Shown: positions 1-9,892, counted from the stretch's first letter. The stretch is 64,000 nucleotides of DNA from an uncultured Lachnospira sp. (GCA_934343805.1 CAKRIN010000001.1:143981-207980); one strand, 5' to 3'. Numbers and translations are program-made. Notes: generated by a model from the sequence alone, not told the origin.

Positions 1-1061
1 GCAAGTGCATGTGCACTCTCAATAGCTGGAATAATACCTTCCATCTTGCAAAGTTCCATAAGTGCATCCATGCATTCCTTATCTGTTACTGAAACATATT
101 TAGCTCTTCCTGAATCTCTTAAGTAGGCATGTTCTGGTCCAACACCAGGATAATCAAGACCTGCTGAAATAGAATGAGCAAGCTGGATATTACCGATTTC
201 ATCCTGTAAAAGATATGTCTTCATTCCATGAAGAACACCAACCTGTCCAAGTGCCATTGCTGATGCATGCTTTCCTGTCTCAACTCCCAGACCACCTGCC
301 TCAACTCCGATAAGATCAACATCCTTATCATCAATAAAATCTGCAAACATTCCGATTGAGTTAGAACCACCTCCAACACAAGCAACTACAGCGTCTGGAA
401 GCTTGCCAGTCTTTTCAAGGATCTGCTTTCTTGCCTCTGTACTGATAATTCTCTGGAACTCCTTAACCATTCTTGGATATGGATGTGGACCTACAGCAGA
501 ACCAATTATGTAAAATGTATCCTCTGCCTTTTCAGCCCATGTTCTGATAGCCTCATTTGTTGCATCTTTTAAAGTTGAACTTCCTGTTGTTACAGGCTGA
601 ACCTTCGCACCAAGCATCTCCATTCTGAACACATTAAGTTTCTGTCTTTCAATATCCTCAGCACCCATGAAGACTGTACACTCCATATTAAAAAGTGCTG
701 CACCTGTCGCTGTCGCAACTCCATGCTGCCCTGCGCCTGTCTCTGCTATAACCTTAGTCTTACCCATTCTCTTTGCAAGAAGAATCTGTCCAATAACATT
801 ATTAATCTTGTGTGCTCCTGTATGGTTAAGATCTTCTCTCTTAAGATAAATATCCGCACCATATTTTTCACTTATTCTTTCCGCGTAATAAAGAGGTGTT
901 TCTCTTCCAACGTACTCTTTAAGATAGTACATATAATCTTTAATAAACTGTGGGTCTTTAATTGCCTCATCAAATGCTTTCTCAAGTTCTGCCAGCGTAT
1001 TCATAAGTGACTCTGATACATACTGTCCTCCGAACTGTCCATAATACTTGCTTTCTGCCAT
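1..1061 (-). CDS. trpB: Tryptophan synthase beta chain, 3' end cut by window
   Basis: Catalyses the last step of tryptophan synthesis, joining indole and serine with pyridoxal phosphate, as part of the cytosolic alpha2-beta2 complex. About 353 residues are visible from the ATG at 1061. The N-terminus has the family signature [12 protein letters not shown]. The PLP lysine lies in GAHKINN (about K85) and the phosphate-binding loop is CVGGGSNS. The C-terminus, and any trpA beyond it, are outside the window. An AGAGGT ribosome site precedes the ATG. The gene is 20 bases downstream of trpF and is the last visible gene of the T-box-led trp operon. Identification is by sequence signature and is firm. 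Confidence 0.97.
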   Translation of the reverse strand, partial: MAESKYYGQFGGQYVSESLMNTLAELEKAFDEAIKDPQFIKDYMYYLKEYVGRETPLYYAERISEKYGADIYLKREDLNHTGAHKINNVIGQILLAKRMGKTKVIAETGAGQHGVATATGAALFNMECTVFMGAEDIERQKLNVFRMEMLGAKVQPVTTGSSTLKDATNEAIRTWAEKAEDTFYIIGSAVGPHPYPRMVKEFQRIISTEARKQILEKTGKLPDAVVACVGGGSNSIGMFADFIDDKDVDLIGVEAGGLGVETGKHASAMALGQVGVLHGMKTYLLQDEIGNIQLAHSISAGLDYPGVGPEHAYLRDSGRAKYVSVTDKECMDALMELCKMEGIIPAIESAHAL

Positions 1062-1081
1062 TTTTTCTTTACCTCTTTTTC

Positions 1082-1738
1082 TTAATATTTTGCATTCTGT
1101 ATAAATATTTTTACCTTATTCCCATCTTTTCCTTTAACTGATGTATTATCATACTCAACACCTGAACTTATATCAACAACATCCGGCTTAACAGCCTCTA
1201 TCGCGCTCCTGACGTTGTCTGGTGTAAGTCCTCCTGCAAGGAACAGCTTCTTATCACCACAGTCAGCTTTTCCAAGACTGTTCCAGTCAAATGTCTTCCC
1301 ACTTCCCGGAACTCCTGCATCAAAAAGCAATCCCTTTACTTTACTCCGGCTTCGCCATCGCTTAGTCTCCATATAGATATCATCATCTGACTGTTGCTTA
1401 ATATTAACCGCCTTTATAATACCAATATTGCACATATTATACACATCTTCAGATAAATCTCCATGAATCTGTATATAATCAAATCCCGCCTTCTGTATTG
1501 CATCAAGCTGTGATGCATCAGGAGATATAACAACTGCAACAGTTTTAATGTCCGATTTTTTCAATCTTGTAACAAGCGTTTGTGCCAATGCAACATCAAT
1601 ATTACGTCTGCTTTTGGGATAATATAATACCATACCCGCATAATCAGCACCATATTTTTCAAGAAGCTGTGCATCTGCCTCGCTTGTAAGTCCACATATC
1701 TTGACTTCTGTCAAAGATTTATTTTCTTGCTTCATCAT
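1082..1738 (-). CDS. trpF: Phosphoribosylanthranilate isomerase
   Basis: Performs the Amadori rearrangement of phosphoribosylanthranilate to CdRP in tryptophan synthesis, in the cytosol. The protein is 218 residues, the usual length. It opens with the beta-1 motif KICGLT and carries a C-terminal phosphate-binding segment including LAGGLTPDN and ISSGVE, as expected for this TIM barrel. The start overlaps the end of trpC by 20 bases; a second ATG immediately follows the first, and a GAGGT ribosome site sits just upstream, so either Met could be used. The overlap suggests translational coupling. Confidence 0.95.
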   Translation of the reverse strand: MMKQENKSLTEVKICGLTSEADAQLLEKYGADYAGMVLYYPKSRRNIDVALAQTLVTRLKKSDIKTVAVVISPDASQLDAIQKAGFDYIQIHGDLSEDVYNMCNIGIIKAVNIKQQSDDDIYMETKRWRSRSKVKGLLFDAGVPGSGKTFDWNSLGKADCGDKKLFLAGGLTPDNVRSAIEAVKPDVVDISSGVEYDNTSVKGKDGNKVKIFIQNAKY

Positions 1739-2525
1739 ATACCTCTTTAAATTCCGATATCAGCTCTTCTGGCTTAGGCGCTTCCATAAGTACTGTTCCT
1801 ATAAGAAGTGCATCTGCACCGCTCTTTGCAAGAATCTTGACATCATCTGTGCCTGCAACACCGCTTTCTGAAACAAGAATCTTTCCTGATTTTCTCATAT
1901 CAGAAGTAACCATACTGCTAAGCTTTCTTGTAGTTTCAAGATCAACCTCAAATGTCTTCAGATTACGATTATTAATCCCTATAATCTTAACATCCAGATT
2001 TAACATTCTTTTCATTTCTTCTTCATCGTGGACTTCACATAAGACATCAAGGCCTAAGCTGTATGCAAGATCGTATAATTTCTTAAACTGTTCATCATCA
2101 AGAATAGCTGCTATAAGAAGGATTGCATCTGCACCTATAACCTTAGCTTCATATACCTGATATGGATCAATTATGAAATCCTTTCTTATAATTGGAAGGT
2201 CTGTCATACTCCTTATCTGCTTAAGATAATCTGTGCTTCCGTTAAAATGGTCTTCCTCTGTAAGACACGAAATCGCGTCAGCACTCTTTCCATACTGCTG
2301 TATTCTGTCTTCTAAGGAAATCTTATTATCCATCTTTCCATGGCTTGGAGATGCCTTCTTGAACTCGCTTATAATTGAAAGTCCGTCCTTTGCAAGTGCA
2401 TCATAGAAGCTGATTGATGTTCTTTCGCTCTCTTTCGCAAGCCTAATCATCTCTTCTTCGCTTACTCTGCTCTTATGCTCTGGAAGTCTTTTTAACTTAT
2501 CCTGTACAATAACATCTAATATCAT
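1719..2525 (-). CDS. trpC: Indole-3-glycerol-phosphate synthase
   Basis: Closes the indole ring, converting CdRP to indole-3-glycerol phosphate. The 268-residue protein is of normal length for a monofunctional enzyme, not fused to TrpF. The N-terminal segment SIISEFKKASPS contains the expected catalytic lysine, and GINNRNL plus ALLIGTVLM are the later family motifs. Its ATG shares one base with the trpG stop codon (TAATG arrangement), so the two are translationally coupled. In most Firmicute trp operons trpD sits between trpG and trpC; here there is no room for it. Confidence 0.96.
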   Translation of the reverse strand: MILDVIVQDKLKRLPEHKSRVSEEEMIRLAKESERTSISFYDALAKDGLSIISEFKKASPSHGKMDNKISLEDRIQQYGKSADAISCLTEEDHFNGSTDYLKQIRSMTDLPIIRKDFIIDPYQVYEAKVIGADAILLIAAILDDEQFKKLYDLAYSLGLDVLCEVHDEEEMKRMLNLDVKIIGINNRNLKTFEVDLETTRKLSSMVTSDMRKSGKILVSESGVAGTDDVKILAKSGADALLIGTVLMEAPKPEELISEFKEVYDEARK

Positions 2526-3094
2526 TAAATCACCCCATTAACAAAATTCTCTATCATTCTCTTGCCATGCTCTGTATATATTGACTCTGGATGAAACTGC
2601 AATCCGACTACTGGATAATCTTTATGTCTTACCGCCATAATCTCTCCATCATCAGTCTTGGCAATAACTTTTAAATCTTCTGGAAGAGTTTCTTCAATTA
2701 TAGCCAGTGAATGATATCTTGCAACCTTTACTGGTGAATCAAGTCCTGTAAATATTCCTTCGCCATCATGATATATCTCTGACTGCTTTCCATGCATAAT
2801 ATTCTTGGCGTATGAAACAGTTGCTCCAAATGCCTCTCCTATACACTGATGTCCTAAACATATGCCAAGTATTGGCTTCTTCCCTGTAAAATGCTTTATT
2901 ACGTCAACACATATTCCAGCCTCTTTAGGACTTTTAGGTCCCGGCGATACAACAATTGATTCAGGATTAAGTTCCTCTATCTCTTCTATTGTTATCTTAT
3001 CGTTTCTTACAACCTTTATATCACTGTTAAATATTCCAATAAACTGATACAGGTTATATGTAAATGAATCATAGTTATCAATCAGCAGAATCAT
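2525..3094 (-). CDS. trpG: Anthranilate synthase component II (glutamine amidotransferase)
   Basis: Supplies ammonia from glutamine to TrpE for anthranilate synthesis. It is a 189-residue class I amidotransferase with the oxyanion motif SPGPKSP, the catalytic cysteine in LGICLGHQ (C79), and the His/Glu pair in QFHPES (H168, E170). The length matches a stand-alone TrpG without the fused TrpD domain found in E. coli. The ATG overlaps the trpE stop by four bases. It could also serve para-aminobenzoate synthesis, as in Bacillus, but the operon context favours tryptophan. Confidence 0.95.
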   Translation of the reverse strand: MILLIDNYDSFTYNLYQFIGIFNSDIKVVRNDKITIEEIEELNPESIVVSPGPKSPKEAGICVDVIKHFTGKKPILGICLGHQCIGEAFGATVSYAKNIMHGKQSEIYHDGEGIFTGLDSPVKVARYHSLAIIEETLPEDLKVIAKTDDGEIMAVRHKDYPVVGLQFHPESIYTEHGKRMIENFVNGVI

Positions 3095-4509
3095 AAATGT
3101 TCCTCCTTAACAAGTGTCTTGGCAAGTGCCATTACTTTATTGCAGCACTCCTGATATTCCATCTCAGGCTTTGAATCAGCAACAATACCGGCACCTGCCT
3201 GAAGATAAACTTTGTTGCCCTTCTTAATCATGGTTCTGATTGTAATACAGAAGTTCATATTGCCGCCAAAATCAAGATATCCTGTAGCACCGCCATATAG
3301 TCCTCTTCTTACCGTTTCAAGCTCATCTATAATCTCCATTGCTCTTATCTTAGGTGCTCCACTTAATGTTCCGGCAGGAAGAAATGATGACACAAGATCA
3401 AGTGGATGATACTCTCCATTCTTTCTTCCCTCAACAAGTGAAACAATATGCATAACATGTGAATATCTCTGAACGTTCATAAACTGATCAACCTTTACGG
3501 TTCCTATCTCACTTATCTTTCCCATATCATTACGGGCAAGGTCAACCAGCATTACATGCTCAGCTCTTTCCTTCTCATCTGCAAGAAGTTCTTCCTCTAA
3601 AGCAATATCCTGTTCCTTAGTTGCTCCTCTTTTTCTTGTTCCTGCAATAGGACATGTATATACGCGATTATCTGACTGTTTTACAATCATTTCCGGGGAA
3701 CTTCCTATAATCTCAAAGTCTCCAAAATTGAAATAATACATATATGGTGATGGGTTAAGTTCTCTTAACTTCTCATACAGATTAAAACCACTCTGCCCTG
3801 TATGTACCGTCCATCTTTGTGAAAGCACTGTCTGGAATATATGTCCTTCTTTAATGTAATCCTTAATCTTATTAACCTTCTCGCTATACTCCTCAAGAGT
3901 GTCCGATTTCTTCAATATCACACCATCCAGTGTCATGTCAGGTTTATCATCTTTATATTTATCAACGCCTTCTCTTGCAGTCTTTATAAGTTCATCTGCT
4001 TCCTTTAAAGCATTTATCCTGCCTTCCTGTGAATCCTCGCCAAGTACAACCGCTGTAAATGTTTCTGCTGTATGATTAATAGCAATGAACTTGTCTGCAA
4101 GCATAAGCTGTATTGTCTCAATTCCTATCTCATCAGGATTATCATCTGGAAGTACCTCTGTATATCTTATATAGTCATATCCTAAGCTCCCTACAAGACC
4201 TCCGATAAAATCAAGTTCTCCTGGTTCCTTTACTATCTCAAATTCATCAAAATATTCTTTGAGTTTTACAAGAGGATTCCCCTCTCTTACTTCCTTACTG
4301 CCATCTTTTCGTGTAATAACAAGACTGTTCTTATCTGACTGGATTATCTCATTAGGTTCAACTCCCATAAATGTATACTGACCACTCTCTTTGTCAGTTC
4401 CTTCAAGAAGAAATCCTTTCTTCTGGATTCCAAGGCCTTTGTAAAGTTCAATAGCTTTCTCATTAACAATACTTACTGTCTTTTTATAAGCTCTTAATCT
4501 CCTCTTCAT
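3091..4509 (-). CDS. trpE: Anthranilate synthase component I
   Basis: Makes anthranilate from chorismate using ammonia from TrpG; this is the committed and normally feedback-inhibited step. The 472-residue protein has the chorismate-binding core: [30 protein letters not shown] and [15 protein letters not shown] are all present. The N-terminal tryptophan-binding motif, normally LLES, reads LLEG here (residues 34-37). The ribosome site GGAGG lies an unusually long 13 bases before the ATG. A T-box leader with its own promoter lies directly upstream, so expression is expected to rise when tRNA-Trp is uncharged. Confidence 0.95.
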   Translation of the reverse strand: MKRRLRAYKKTVSIVNEKAIELYKGLGIQKKGFLLEGTDKESGQYTFMGVEPNEIIQSDKNSLVITRKDGSKEVREGNPLVKLKEYFDEFEIVKEPGELDFIGGLVGSLGYDYIRYTEVLPDDNPDEIGIETIQLMLADKFIAINHTAETFTAVVLGEDSQEGRINALKEADELIKTAREGVDKYKDDKPDMTLDGVILKKSDTLEEYSEKVNKIKDYIKEGHIFQTVLSQRWTVHTGQSGFNLYEKLRELNPSPYMYYFNFGDFEIIGSSPEMIVKQSDNRVYTCPIAGTRKRGATKEQDIALEEELLADEKERAEHVMLVDLARNDMGKISEIGTVKVDQFMNVQRYSHVMHIVSLVEGRKNGEYHPLDLVSSFLPAGTLSGAPKIRAMEIIDELETVRRGLYGGATGYLDFGGNMNFCITIRTMIKKGNKVYLQAGAGIVADSKPEMEYQECCNKVMALAKTLVKEEHL

Positions 4510-4559
4510 ATTATCTCTTCGTCCTCCGTTGTTTATTACCTGCGCTCTCTGCTCTATAT

Positions 4560-4941
4560 TTTTTGTAAGCCAAGTCTCACTGCTTACAAAAAATCCCTGA
4601 CCAGCATCTGTTGTTCTACAGATTCTGGTCAGGGACGAATTATCGTGGTGCCACCCTTGTTTATGAACATAATCATACTTTATTCACAGGCTTTCTGCTA
4701 ATAAAAAAGGTGACATTCCTTACCGGATATGCCACCTGTATGCTCAACTCATTATCAGATACATTAATATATATCCTTCCCCTGTAACGCGAGGCCGCGT
4801 CGTAAACTACTATTAATTCATCTACGCATCTCACAAACCCATTCCTTACGGCTCTCCATGCTGACTTTCCACCGTCGCCAGCTCTCTGTGATGTACCTTC
4901 CGAAAGTACTCTTTTGATCATCGACTTTAAATATTCAACTG
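4560..4941 (-). promoter_or_regulatory. Tryptophan T-box leader of the trp operon
   Basis: The minus-strand transcript contains the T-box core GGGTGGCACCACG (4642-4658), followed by a terminator whose arms pair GTCCCTGACCAG with CTGGTCAGGGA (about 4594-4635) and a run of T. Upstream is a Stem I with AGAGAGCTGG and a GGTG distal loop (about 4862-4890), and a GCGTTA motif near 4785. A TGG in the expected Stem I position (4839-4841) is the probable specifier codon, matching tRNA-Trp. Uncharged tRNA-Trp should stabilise the antiterminator and allow trpEGCFB transcription. A 90-codon open frame over this region is not a gene. Confidence 0.93.
4561..4591 (-). terminator. Second hairpin between T-box terminator and trpE
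   Basis: An inverted repeat TTTTGTAAGC...GCTTACAAAA closely follows the T-box terminator on the transcript. It could be a back-up terminator, an RNA-processing site or a 5' stabiliser of the read-through mRNA. The pairing is visible; the function is inference. Confidence 0.45.
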
Positions 4942-4947
4942 ACACCT

Positions 4948-4976
4948 ATAATAACACTGTGTTTATTGCACGTCAA
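4948..4976 (-). promoter_or_regulatory. Sigma-A promoter of the trp T-box transcript
   Basis: On the minus strand TTGACG (4971-4976) and TATTAT (4948-4953) are separated by exactly 17 bases, which places the transcription start near 4941, just ahead of T-box Stem I. The match to the housekeeping consensus is strong. Confidence 0.85.
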
Positions 4977-5076
4977 GCGAATTTTCCAATCTTTTCTTCT
5001 CTTTCTTTGATTCTATGACATGCCTTACTGCCATGACTGGATGATAAAATATCATTCTCGGACTGAAAAATCGCAT
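4963..5076 (-). CDS. Possible 37-residue basic small protein
   Basis: A short frame begins four bases after the HAD phosphatase stop and encodes a 37-residue basic peptide starting MRFFSPRMIFYHP and containing the charged run ESKKEKKRLE. An AGGAG lies about 13 bases upstream, inside the end of the HAD gene. The promoter -35 of the trp leader overlaps its last codons. It may be a genuine small gene at the end of the upstream operon or a chance frame; I do not recognise it. Confidence 0.3.
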   Translation of the reverse strand: MRFFSPRMIFYHPVMAVRHVIESKKEKKRLENSLDVQ

Positions 5077-5080
5077 AACC

Positions 5081-5719
5081 TTATAAAATCTCCTGCAGTT
5101 CAGAAAACGTGTTTATTCTGGCAACATATCTGTCATCATCAACTTTTCCAAAACCATATGCCGCATATATAAAATCAATGCCTGCATCTTCTGCCGACTT
5201 TGCATCGCCTGCCGTATCACCTACATAAACAGGATTTTTCAAATCATTTCTTTCTATAAGTATCTTATTGCTTTCTCCTTTTGGCAGAAATGTTCTGCCC
5301 CAGCATTCTGTATCTTTGAAAAAATCAGACATAAGATGTGCCGTAAGAAAACTTTCTATATAACCATCCTGACAGTTGCTCACAATAAACAAAGGGTACT
5401 TTCTGCTTAATTCATATAATGTGTCTGCCAGCCGGGGATAAAGAACCCCTCCTTTTTCTGCCAGATACCCATTCTCAAATGTACATAATTCATCCATCAG
5501 AGTATTTCTTGTTATCTCCCGTTCATCTGGAAACAGTCTGGCCGCTATGTCATACATTGGAAGTCCCATACAGTCATTAAGATCATTTTCTGTTATTGGT
5601 GCTCTGTGAATTTCCGGATGATTGGATAGAATTATATTCCATGCCTCACATATTGGTTTTCTGGTGTCCCACATCGTACCATCCAGGTCAAATATTATTC
5701 CATCATATTTCTTAAGCAT
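5081..5719 (-). CDS. HAD-family phosphatase (phosphoglycolate phosphatase-like)
   Basis: A 212-residue haloacid dehalogenase-like hydrolase. Motif I is FDLDGTMWD, with the nucleophile Asp and the general acid Asp; motif II is the IVSNC segment; motif IV is GDTAGDAKSAEDAG. The helical cap between motifs I and II is typical of the phosphoglycolate phosphatase/Gph group, but the substrate cannot be read from sequence. The frame is open upstream to 5752, but the Met at 5719 starts the fold properly and overlaps the stop of the TPR gene by only eight bases, so I chose it. Confidence 0.85.
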   Translation of the reverse strand: MLKKYDGIIFDLDGTMWDTRKPICEAWNIILSNHPEIHRAPITENDLNDCMGLPMYDIAARLFPDEREITRNTLMDELCTFENGYLAEKGGVLYPRLADTLYELSRKYPLFIVSNCQDGYIESFLTAHLMSDFFKDTECWGRTFLPKGESNKILIERNDLKNPVYVGDTAGDAKSAEDAGIDFIYAAYGFGKVDDDRYVARINTFSELQEIL

Positions 5720-6599
5720 TATTAACCTCCAGATCCTTGTCAAGTTCTTCAAGCAAATTGCCTAACTGCTTCTCCTGTGTTATATCGTAAACAATTGAAA
5801 AGCAGTCTCTTGCCAGCCTGTAATCCTTATCATTCATCATAAGTTCACCAACCCTGTATATTATTCCAATCGTCTTGGAATCAGGTCCGGGTTCAACTCC
5901 AATCTTATCAAGAATAGTCTGCATTTCTTTAACCGAATACTGCGGTGTCTTATCATTGAGAGCCTGCTCAAGATATTTAAGTTCATTATCAGCATTATCT
6001 GTCTTGTAATATATATTACTGTATGTGTAACACACTCTTGCTGCCTCAGTATTATACCCAGCAACATAATAAAATCCCATATTTCTGTAATATCTCGCCA
6101 TTGTTGCCCGGCTGCAGCAGAATTTGTATGCCTGTTTCGTAATATCCAGATATCGTGATAACATATTGAGGTTCTTATAACATTCAGCTAATCCAAGATA
6201 AGAATCAAGATCAACCGGATTCCAGCATATAGCCTTTTTAAACGCATCCTCTGCTCTTCTGTACTTAGACAATTTCAGGCACAGATTACCATACGTTCTA
6301 TAATATTCCCCAACAGGAAGCTCAGTACATAACACATCTGTCTCCGGTTCAAAATAGCATGCATATACATAATACTCCATGACATGATTAAGACTTATAT
6401 ATATTGGTCTACCATCCATGTCCGATTTGTTCACAGATGTATCTTCTACTCTTCCTGCTTTTCTCTCATCTGCACATTCTTCTATTCTTTCAAGTATTGC
6501 GGATAATATATCTGCAGACTTTTCATAATCTCCCGAATTAAATATTTTCTCATAATCTGCAAATCTGTCCTTAACATCTGCTAACTTTTTGTAATCCAT
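5712..6599 (-). CDS. TPR-repeat protein of unknown function
   Basis: A 295-residue soluble protein without signal peptide or membrane segment. Around residues 100-250 it has helical repeats of TPR type, for example GEYYRTYGNLCLKLSKYRRA followed by EDAFKKAICWNP and then LGLAECYKNL. No catalytic motif is visible. Its start shares one base with the stop of the GlgX-like gene and it overlaps the HAD phosphatase, so the three are probably made together. A scaffold role is only inference. Confidence 0.75.
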   Translation of the reverse strand: MDYKKLADVKDRFADYEKIFNSGDYEKSADILSAILERIEECADERKAGRVEDTSVNKSDMDGRPIYISLNHVMEYYVYACYFEPETDVLCTELPVGEYYRTYGNLCLKLSKYRRAEDAFKKAICWNPVDLDSYLGLAECYKNLNMLSRYLDITKQAYKFCCSRATMARYYRNMGFYYVAGYNTEAARVCYTYSNIYYKTDNADNELKYLEQALNDKTPQYSVKEMQTILDKIGVEPGPDSKTIGIIYRVGELMMNDKDYRLARDCFSIVYDITQEKQLGNLLEELDKDLEVNNA

Positions 6600-8449
6600 T
6601 ATCTCTCCTTCTTTGCAGAAAGCTCATATGTTCCAATAAGTATAGACACACTTCTTGGTTCTACACGCACATTTCTACAAGCATCATCAATTACAGCACC
6701 CGATATATTTGAATCCATAATAACCTTCCAGGTTCCTTTTTCAATCTTAGGAAGTGCAAAATCATGCTTTTCCCAGTGCATATTATAAGCTACATATATC
6801 AGACTGTGGTCATCTTCATCTCCATATACGCATGAATACATTACTCCTATATGTCTGTCATATGTATTCATCTGTGCATACCATGCATTACTTCCATGAT
6901 ATGATATGTCAGGATATCCACATGATACTCTGTCACTTAAAGTTAATGATTGTGGCATATGAAGTATTCTTTTTTTTAGTCTGAGCTTAATAAGCTCCTT
7001 CGCCCATTCAGATATTTCTTTTCCTTCCCTGGTCTCTTTCCAATTAACCCATGAAAGTTCACTATCCACACAATATGGATTATTATTGCCATTCTGTGAA
7101 TTGCCAAATTCATCTCCTGCAAGTATAAGAGGTGTTCCTGCTGATAAAAGAACCATTGCTAGTGCATTTTTCACCTGACGCAGTCTTAATTCTTTAATTC
7201 TTCTTTTTCTTGTAGTTCCTTCTTCTCCACAGTTCCAGCTGAAATTAAAATTCTCGCCATCCCTGTTACTCTCTCCATTAAGCTCATTATGTTTTCTATC
7301 GAAACTCACAAGATCATGCAGTGTAAATCCATTATTATTGGCAATATAATTAATGCTGGCACTATTAGATTCATTTTTTCTTGAAATCGCAGCAAATTCT
7401 CCAAGCATATTCTCATCACCCTTTAACAAACGCCTGGCAATATTCTGGAAATCATTATTATAACAAGCCATATGCTTTCTTGTACCGGTCTTTCCTCCCC
7501 AGTACACTGTTATAATCTTTGTATCTGAAAGCAGCGCATCCTGTGAAAGAGCCTTAAGTGCAGATTCATCGCAATAAACATGCACTCCGTCTATATGGTA
7601 CTCTGTAACCCAGTGTCTTACACATTGGAGAATAAATCCCGTACTCTCATCCGTAAAAAACATCTCCATGACAACTTCTATGCCATTTCTGTGTAACGCT
7701 TTGACCATATCCTTGAATTCAGCTGTATAATCCCTGAATACTCCTTCATGCTTTGATGCCATTGATGAATATGATGCCTTAGGGGCAAAATAAAATCCAC
7801 CAACATATCCCCAATAATTAACTTTTTGTACATTCTTATCAACACTATAATGAGAGCCTGCTCCATATTTAGACAACAGACTGTCATAAAGCTGTGGAAA
7901 ACGTCCTGTCTCATCAAATTCATATGCCGGCTGAAGTTCAATAGTTGTGATTCCCAGTTCCTTAAGATATGGTATCTTATTAACTATTCCTGCAAATGTG
8001 CCTTTATCTCTTACTTTTGAAGTTCTGCTTTTCGTAAAGCCCCTGACATTCATTTTGTAGAATATACAATCACTGTAATCAAGATTAAGCGGTCTGTCTC
8101 CTTCCCAGTCATAATCAGTTATGTCAACCGCAGCAAGATATCTGTCTTCCTCTCCTTTAATGCCAAATCGTCCACAATCCGTAATGGCCTTTGCATATGG
8201 GTCGATATAAGCCTGTCCATCAATTTCATAACAATAAAAGCATTTGTCTAGTTTCTTTCCTGATAAATAAACTGAAAATATATTACCGCATTTCATTGAG
8301 TTGTCTAATTCAATACGTTCTTTTAATCTCATATGTGCATCGAATATAAGCAGTACTGCATTATCACATTCTGCTTCACATGAAAAATTATATCCGTCCT
8401 TGTATTGATTACATCCCATAAGTAAGGGATTTCCTTTATTTATAAGCAT
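6599..8449 (-). CDS. GlgX/isoamylase-like GH13 protein lacking all catalytic residues
   Basis: A 616-residue protein with the layout of bacterial glycogen debranching enzymes: N-terminal CBM48-like domain (about 5-90), a GH13 barrel (about 130-500) and a C-terminal beta domain. The GlgX-specific stretches GFTLHDLVSFDRKHNE and ILAGDEFGNSQNGNNN are well preserved. The active-site regions are not. Region I reads EVVMEMFFTDE instead of D...NH, region II reads DGVHVYCDE where FRFD is expected (nucleophile Asp to Tyr), region III has ITVYWGG instead of AEPWD, and region IV has NNNGF where GlgX has HDG. It is therefore expected to bind rather than cut alpha-glucans. It follows a sugar transporter by 18 bases. 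Confidence 0.85.
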   Translation of the reverse strand: MLINKGNPLLMGCNQYKDGYNFSCEAECDNAVLLIFDAHMRLKERIELDNSMKCGNIFSVYLSGKKLDKCFYCYEIDGQAYIDPYAKAITDCGRFGIKGEEDRYLAAVDITDYDWEGDRPLNLDYSDCIFYKMNVRGFTKSRTSKVRDKGTFAGIVNKIPYLKELGITTIELQPAYEFDETGRFPQLYDSLLSKYGAGSHYSVDKNVQKVNYWGYVGGFYFAPKASYSSMASKHEGVFRDYTAEFKDMVKALHRNGIEVVMEMFFTDESTGFILQCVRHWVTEYHIDGVHVYCDESALKALSQDALLSDTKIITVYWGGKTGTRKHMACYNNDFQNIARRLLKGDENMLGEFAAISRKNESNSASINYIANNNGFTLHDLVSFDRKHNELNGESNRDGENFNFSWNCGEEGTTRKRRIKELRLRQVKNALAMVLLSAGTPLILAGDEFGNSQNGNNNPYCVDSELSWVNWKETREGKEISEWAKELIKLRLKKRILHMPQSLTLSDRVSCGYPDISYHGSNAWYAQMNTYDRHIGVMYSCVYGDEDDHSLIYVAYNMHWEKHDFALPKIEKGTWKVIMDSNISGAVIDDACRNVRVEPRSVSILIGTYELSAKKER

Positions 8450-8467
8450 ACCTTTCCTCTCCCCAGA

Positions 8468-9892
8468 TTACTTCTTATATAATCCTCTCATTGTATTTCT
8501 ATCCAGCTTATAAAATCTCATAATAAATATCGTCACCAGCCATCCAATTATAGGAATTATGCAGTAAAAAAATATCGTTAAAAACTTAAGCTGTGGTGTC
8601 AGTGCATCTTCAACCTGTGGAAATATCTTTGAATATCCTGCTATAGCAAGAGCAATTCCTACAAACCCTGTTCCAAGCGCAGAAAATGATTTGTCAATAA
8701 ATGAAAATAATGCGCCCATAATACCCGGCACAAAATGCCCGCTTATTGTATATTCGTAGTCTGTACAATCTGCTATCATTGGAACAACTATATTATTGGA
8801 TATTGATTTAACTCCATTAAGCATAGTAAATACAAGTAAAAATGCTATTGTAATAAAATTAATATGTGTCAGTGATACTTTTGTAAGATCAGTAAATATC
8901 ATCATAAGCATCAATATTGTCTGAAAAATTATTGCAAACCATGTTGACCTTACCAGCACAGTTTTCTGACCAACCTTCTTGGCATGATGAATCCCCACAT
9001 ATATTATGCCAAGATTAGGCAATCCGACAATAATACCAATTATACCAGCCAGAGGATAATTATGCATCAGAATTCCGTATAACATTACCAGAACAGTGGA
9101 ATTACCATACACCATTTGTGCAAACTTATTCGATGCAGCGGCAATAACAAGCATTCTTATAGGTTTGTTATGCTTTATTATGGCAAAATAATCTTTAAAA
9201 TGTATCTGCTGTTTTCTGTCATCAAGTTTAAAATATGTAACATTATCTTTACTCCATATACCTGCAACAGCCAATGCTGAACATATTCCTGCCACTATCA
9301 CTACAGTGATGACAAATTCAGAAAACAATTCCTGTGCCTGAAATGTCTTGTATTTACCAATGAGATAAACAGATACATAAAAAGCCACCAGACCATGTGC
9401 AAACATAATAAATGTCGAATCAAAAAAGGTTATCATAGGTCTTTGTTTCAAATCATTAGTTATAACGGACTGTCCTGACTTCACAACAGCAGTCTGAAAT
9501 GTGTACCCTATAATATATACTGAATAAACCACTATAAAATACAGTGGTCTTATTATATAAGGGACAAGACTTGTCGTAAAAAAAAGGACAAGACTGCTGA
9601 CTGCCATAAGAATATATCCAAGAACAATATATGGTCTGAACTTGCCATATTTTCCATTAGTCTTATCAATGAAATATCCTATAAAAGGATCTGTAACACC
9701 ATCAAATATCCTCATTCCTGTAAGAATAACTGATATAAGCACAACTGATAATCCGGCTATTCCATTAGCATAATATGATACATACCCCATCATAGCCAGA
9801 AACAGGTTGGTCGATGTATTATTAAGTGAAAACAATGCTATCTGCCATATCTTGGCTTTATTTTGTTCTATATGTTTGTGGTTCTCATCCAT
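8468..9892 (-). CDS. GPH-family sugar:cation symporter (MelB-like MFS)
   Basis: A 474-residue polytopic membrane protein with about twelve hydrophobic segments. The N-terminal signature GVTDPFIGYFIDKTNGKYGKFRPY (residues about 65-88) contains the conserved Asp and the loop of the glycoside-pentoside-hexuronide family, which imports sugars with sodium or protons. The natural substrate is not evident. It lies directly upstream of the catalytically dead GlgX-like gene and probably shares its transcript, which hints at an oligosaccharide or glucan-related role. Confidence 0.85.
   Translation of the reverse strand: MDENHKHIEQNKAKIWQIALFSLNNTSTNLFLAMMGYVSYYANGIAGLSVVLISVILTGMRIFDGVTDPFIGYFIDKTNGKYGKFRPYIVLGYILMAVSSLVLFFTTSLVPYIIRPLYFIVVYSVYIIGYTFQTAVVKSGQSVITNDLKQRPMITFFDSTFIMFAHGLVAFYVSVYLIGKYKTFQAQELFSEFVITVVIVAGICSALAVAGIWSKDNVTYFKLDDRKQQIHFKDYFAIIKHNKPIRMLVIAAASNKFAQMVYGNSTVLVMLYGILMHNYPLAGIIGIIVGLPNLGIIYVGIHHAKKVGQKTVLVRSTWFAIIFQTILMLMMIFTDLTKVSLTHINFITIAFLLVFTMLNGVKSISNNIVVPMIADCTDYEYTISGHFVPGIMGALFSFIDKSFSALGTGFVGIALAIAGYSKIFPQVEDALTPQLKFLTIFFYCIIPIIGWLVTIFIMRFYKLDRNTMRGLYKK

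Noticed and set aside
4673..4945. Open frame of 90 codons upstream of trpE
   Set aside because: It lies entirely within the T-box leader, whose RNA motifs explain the sequence; the translated product has no family resemblance.
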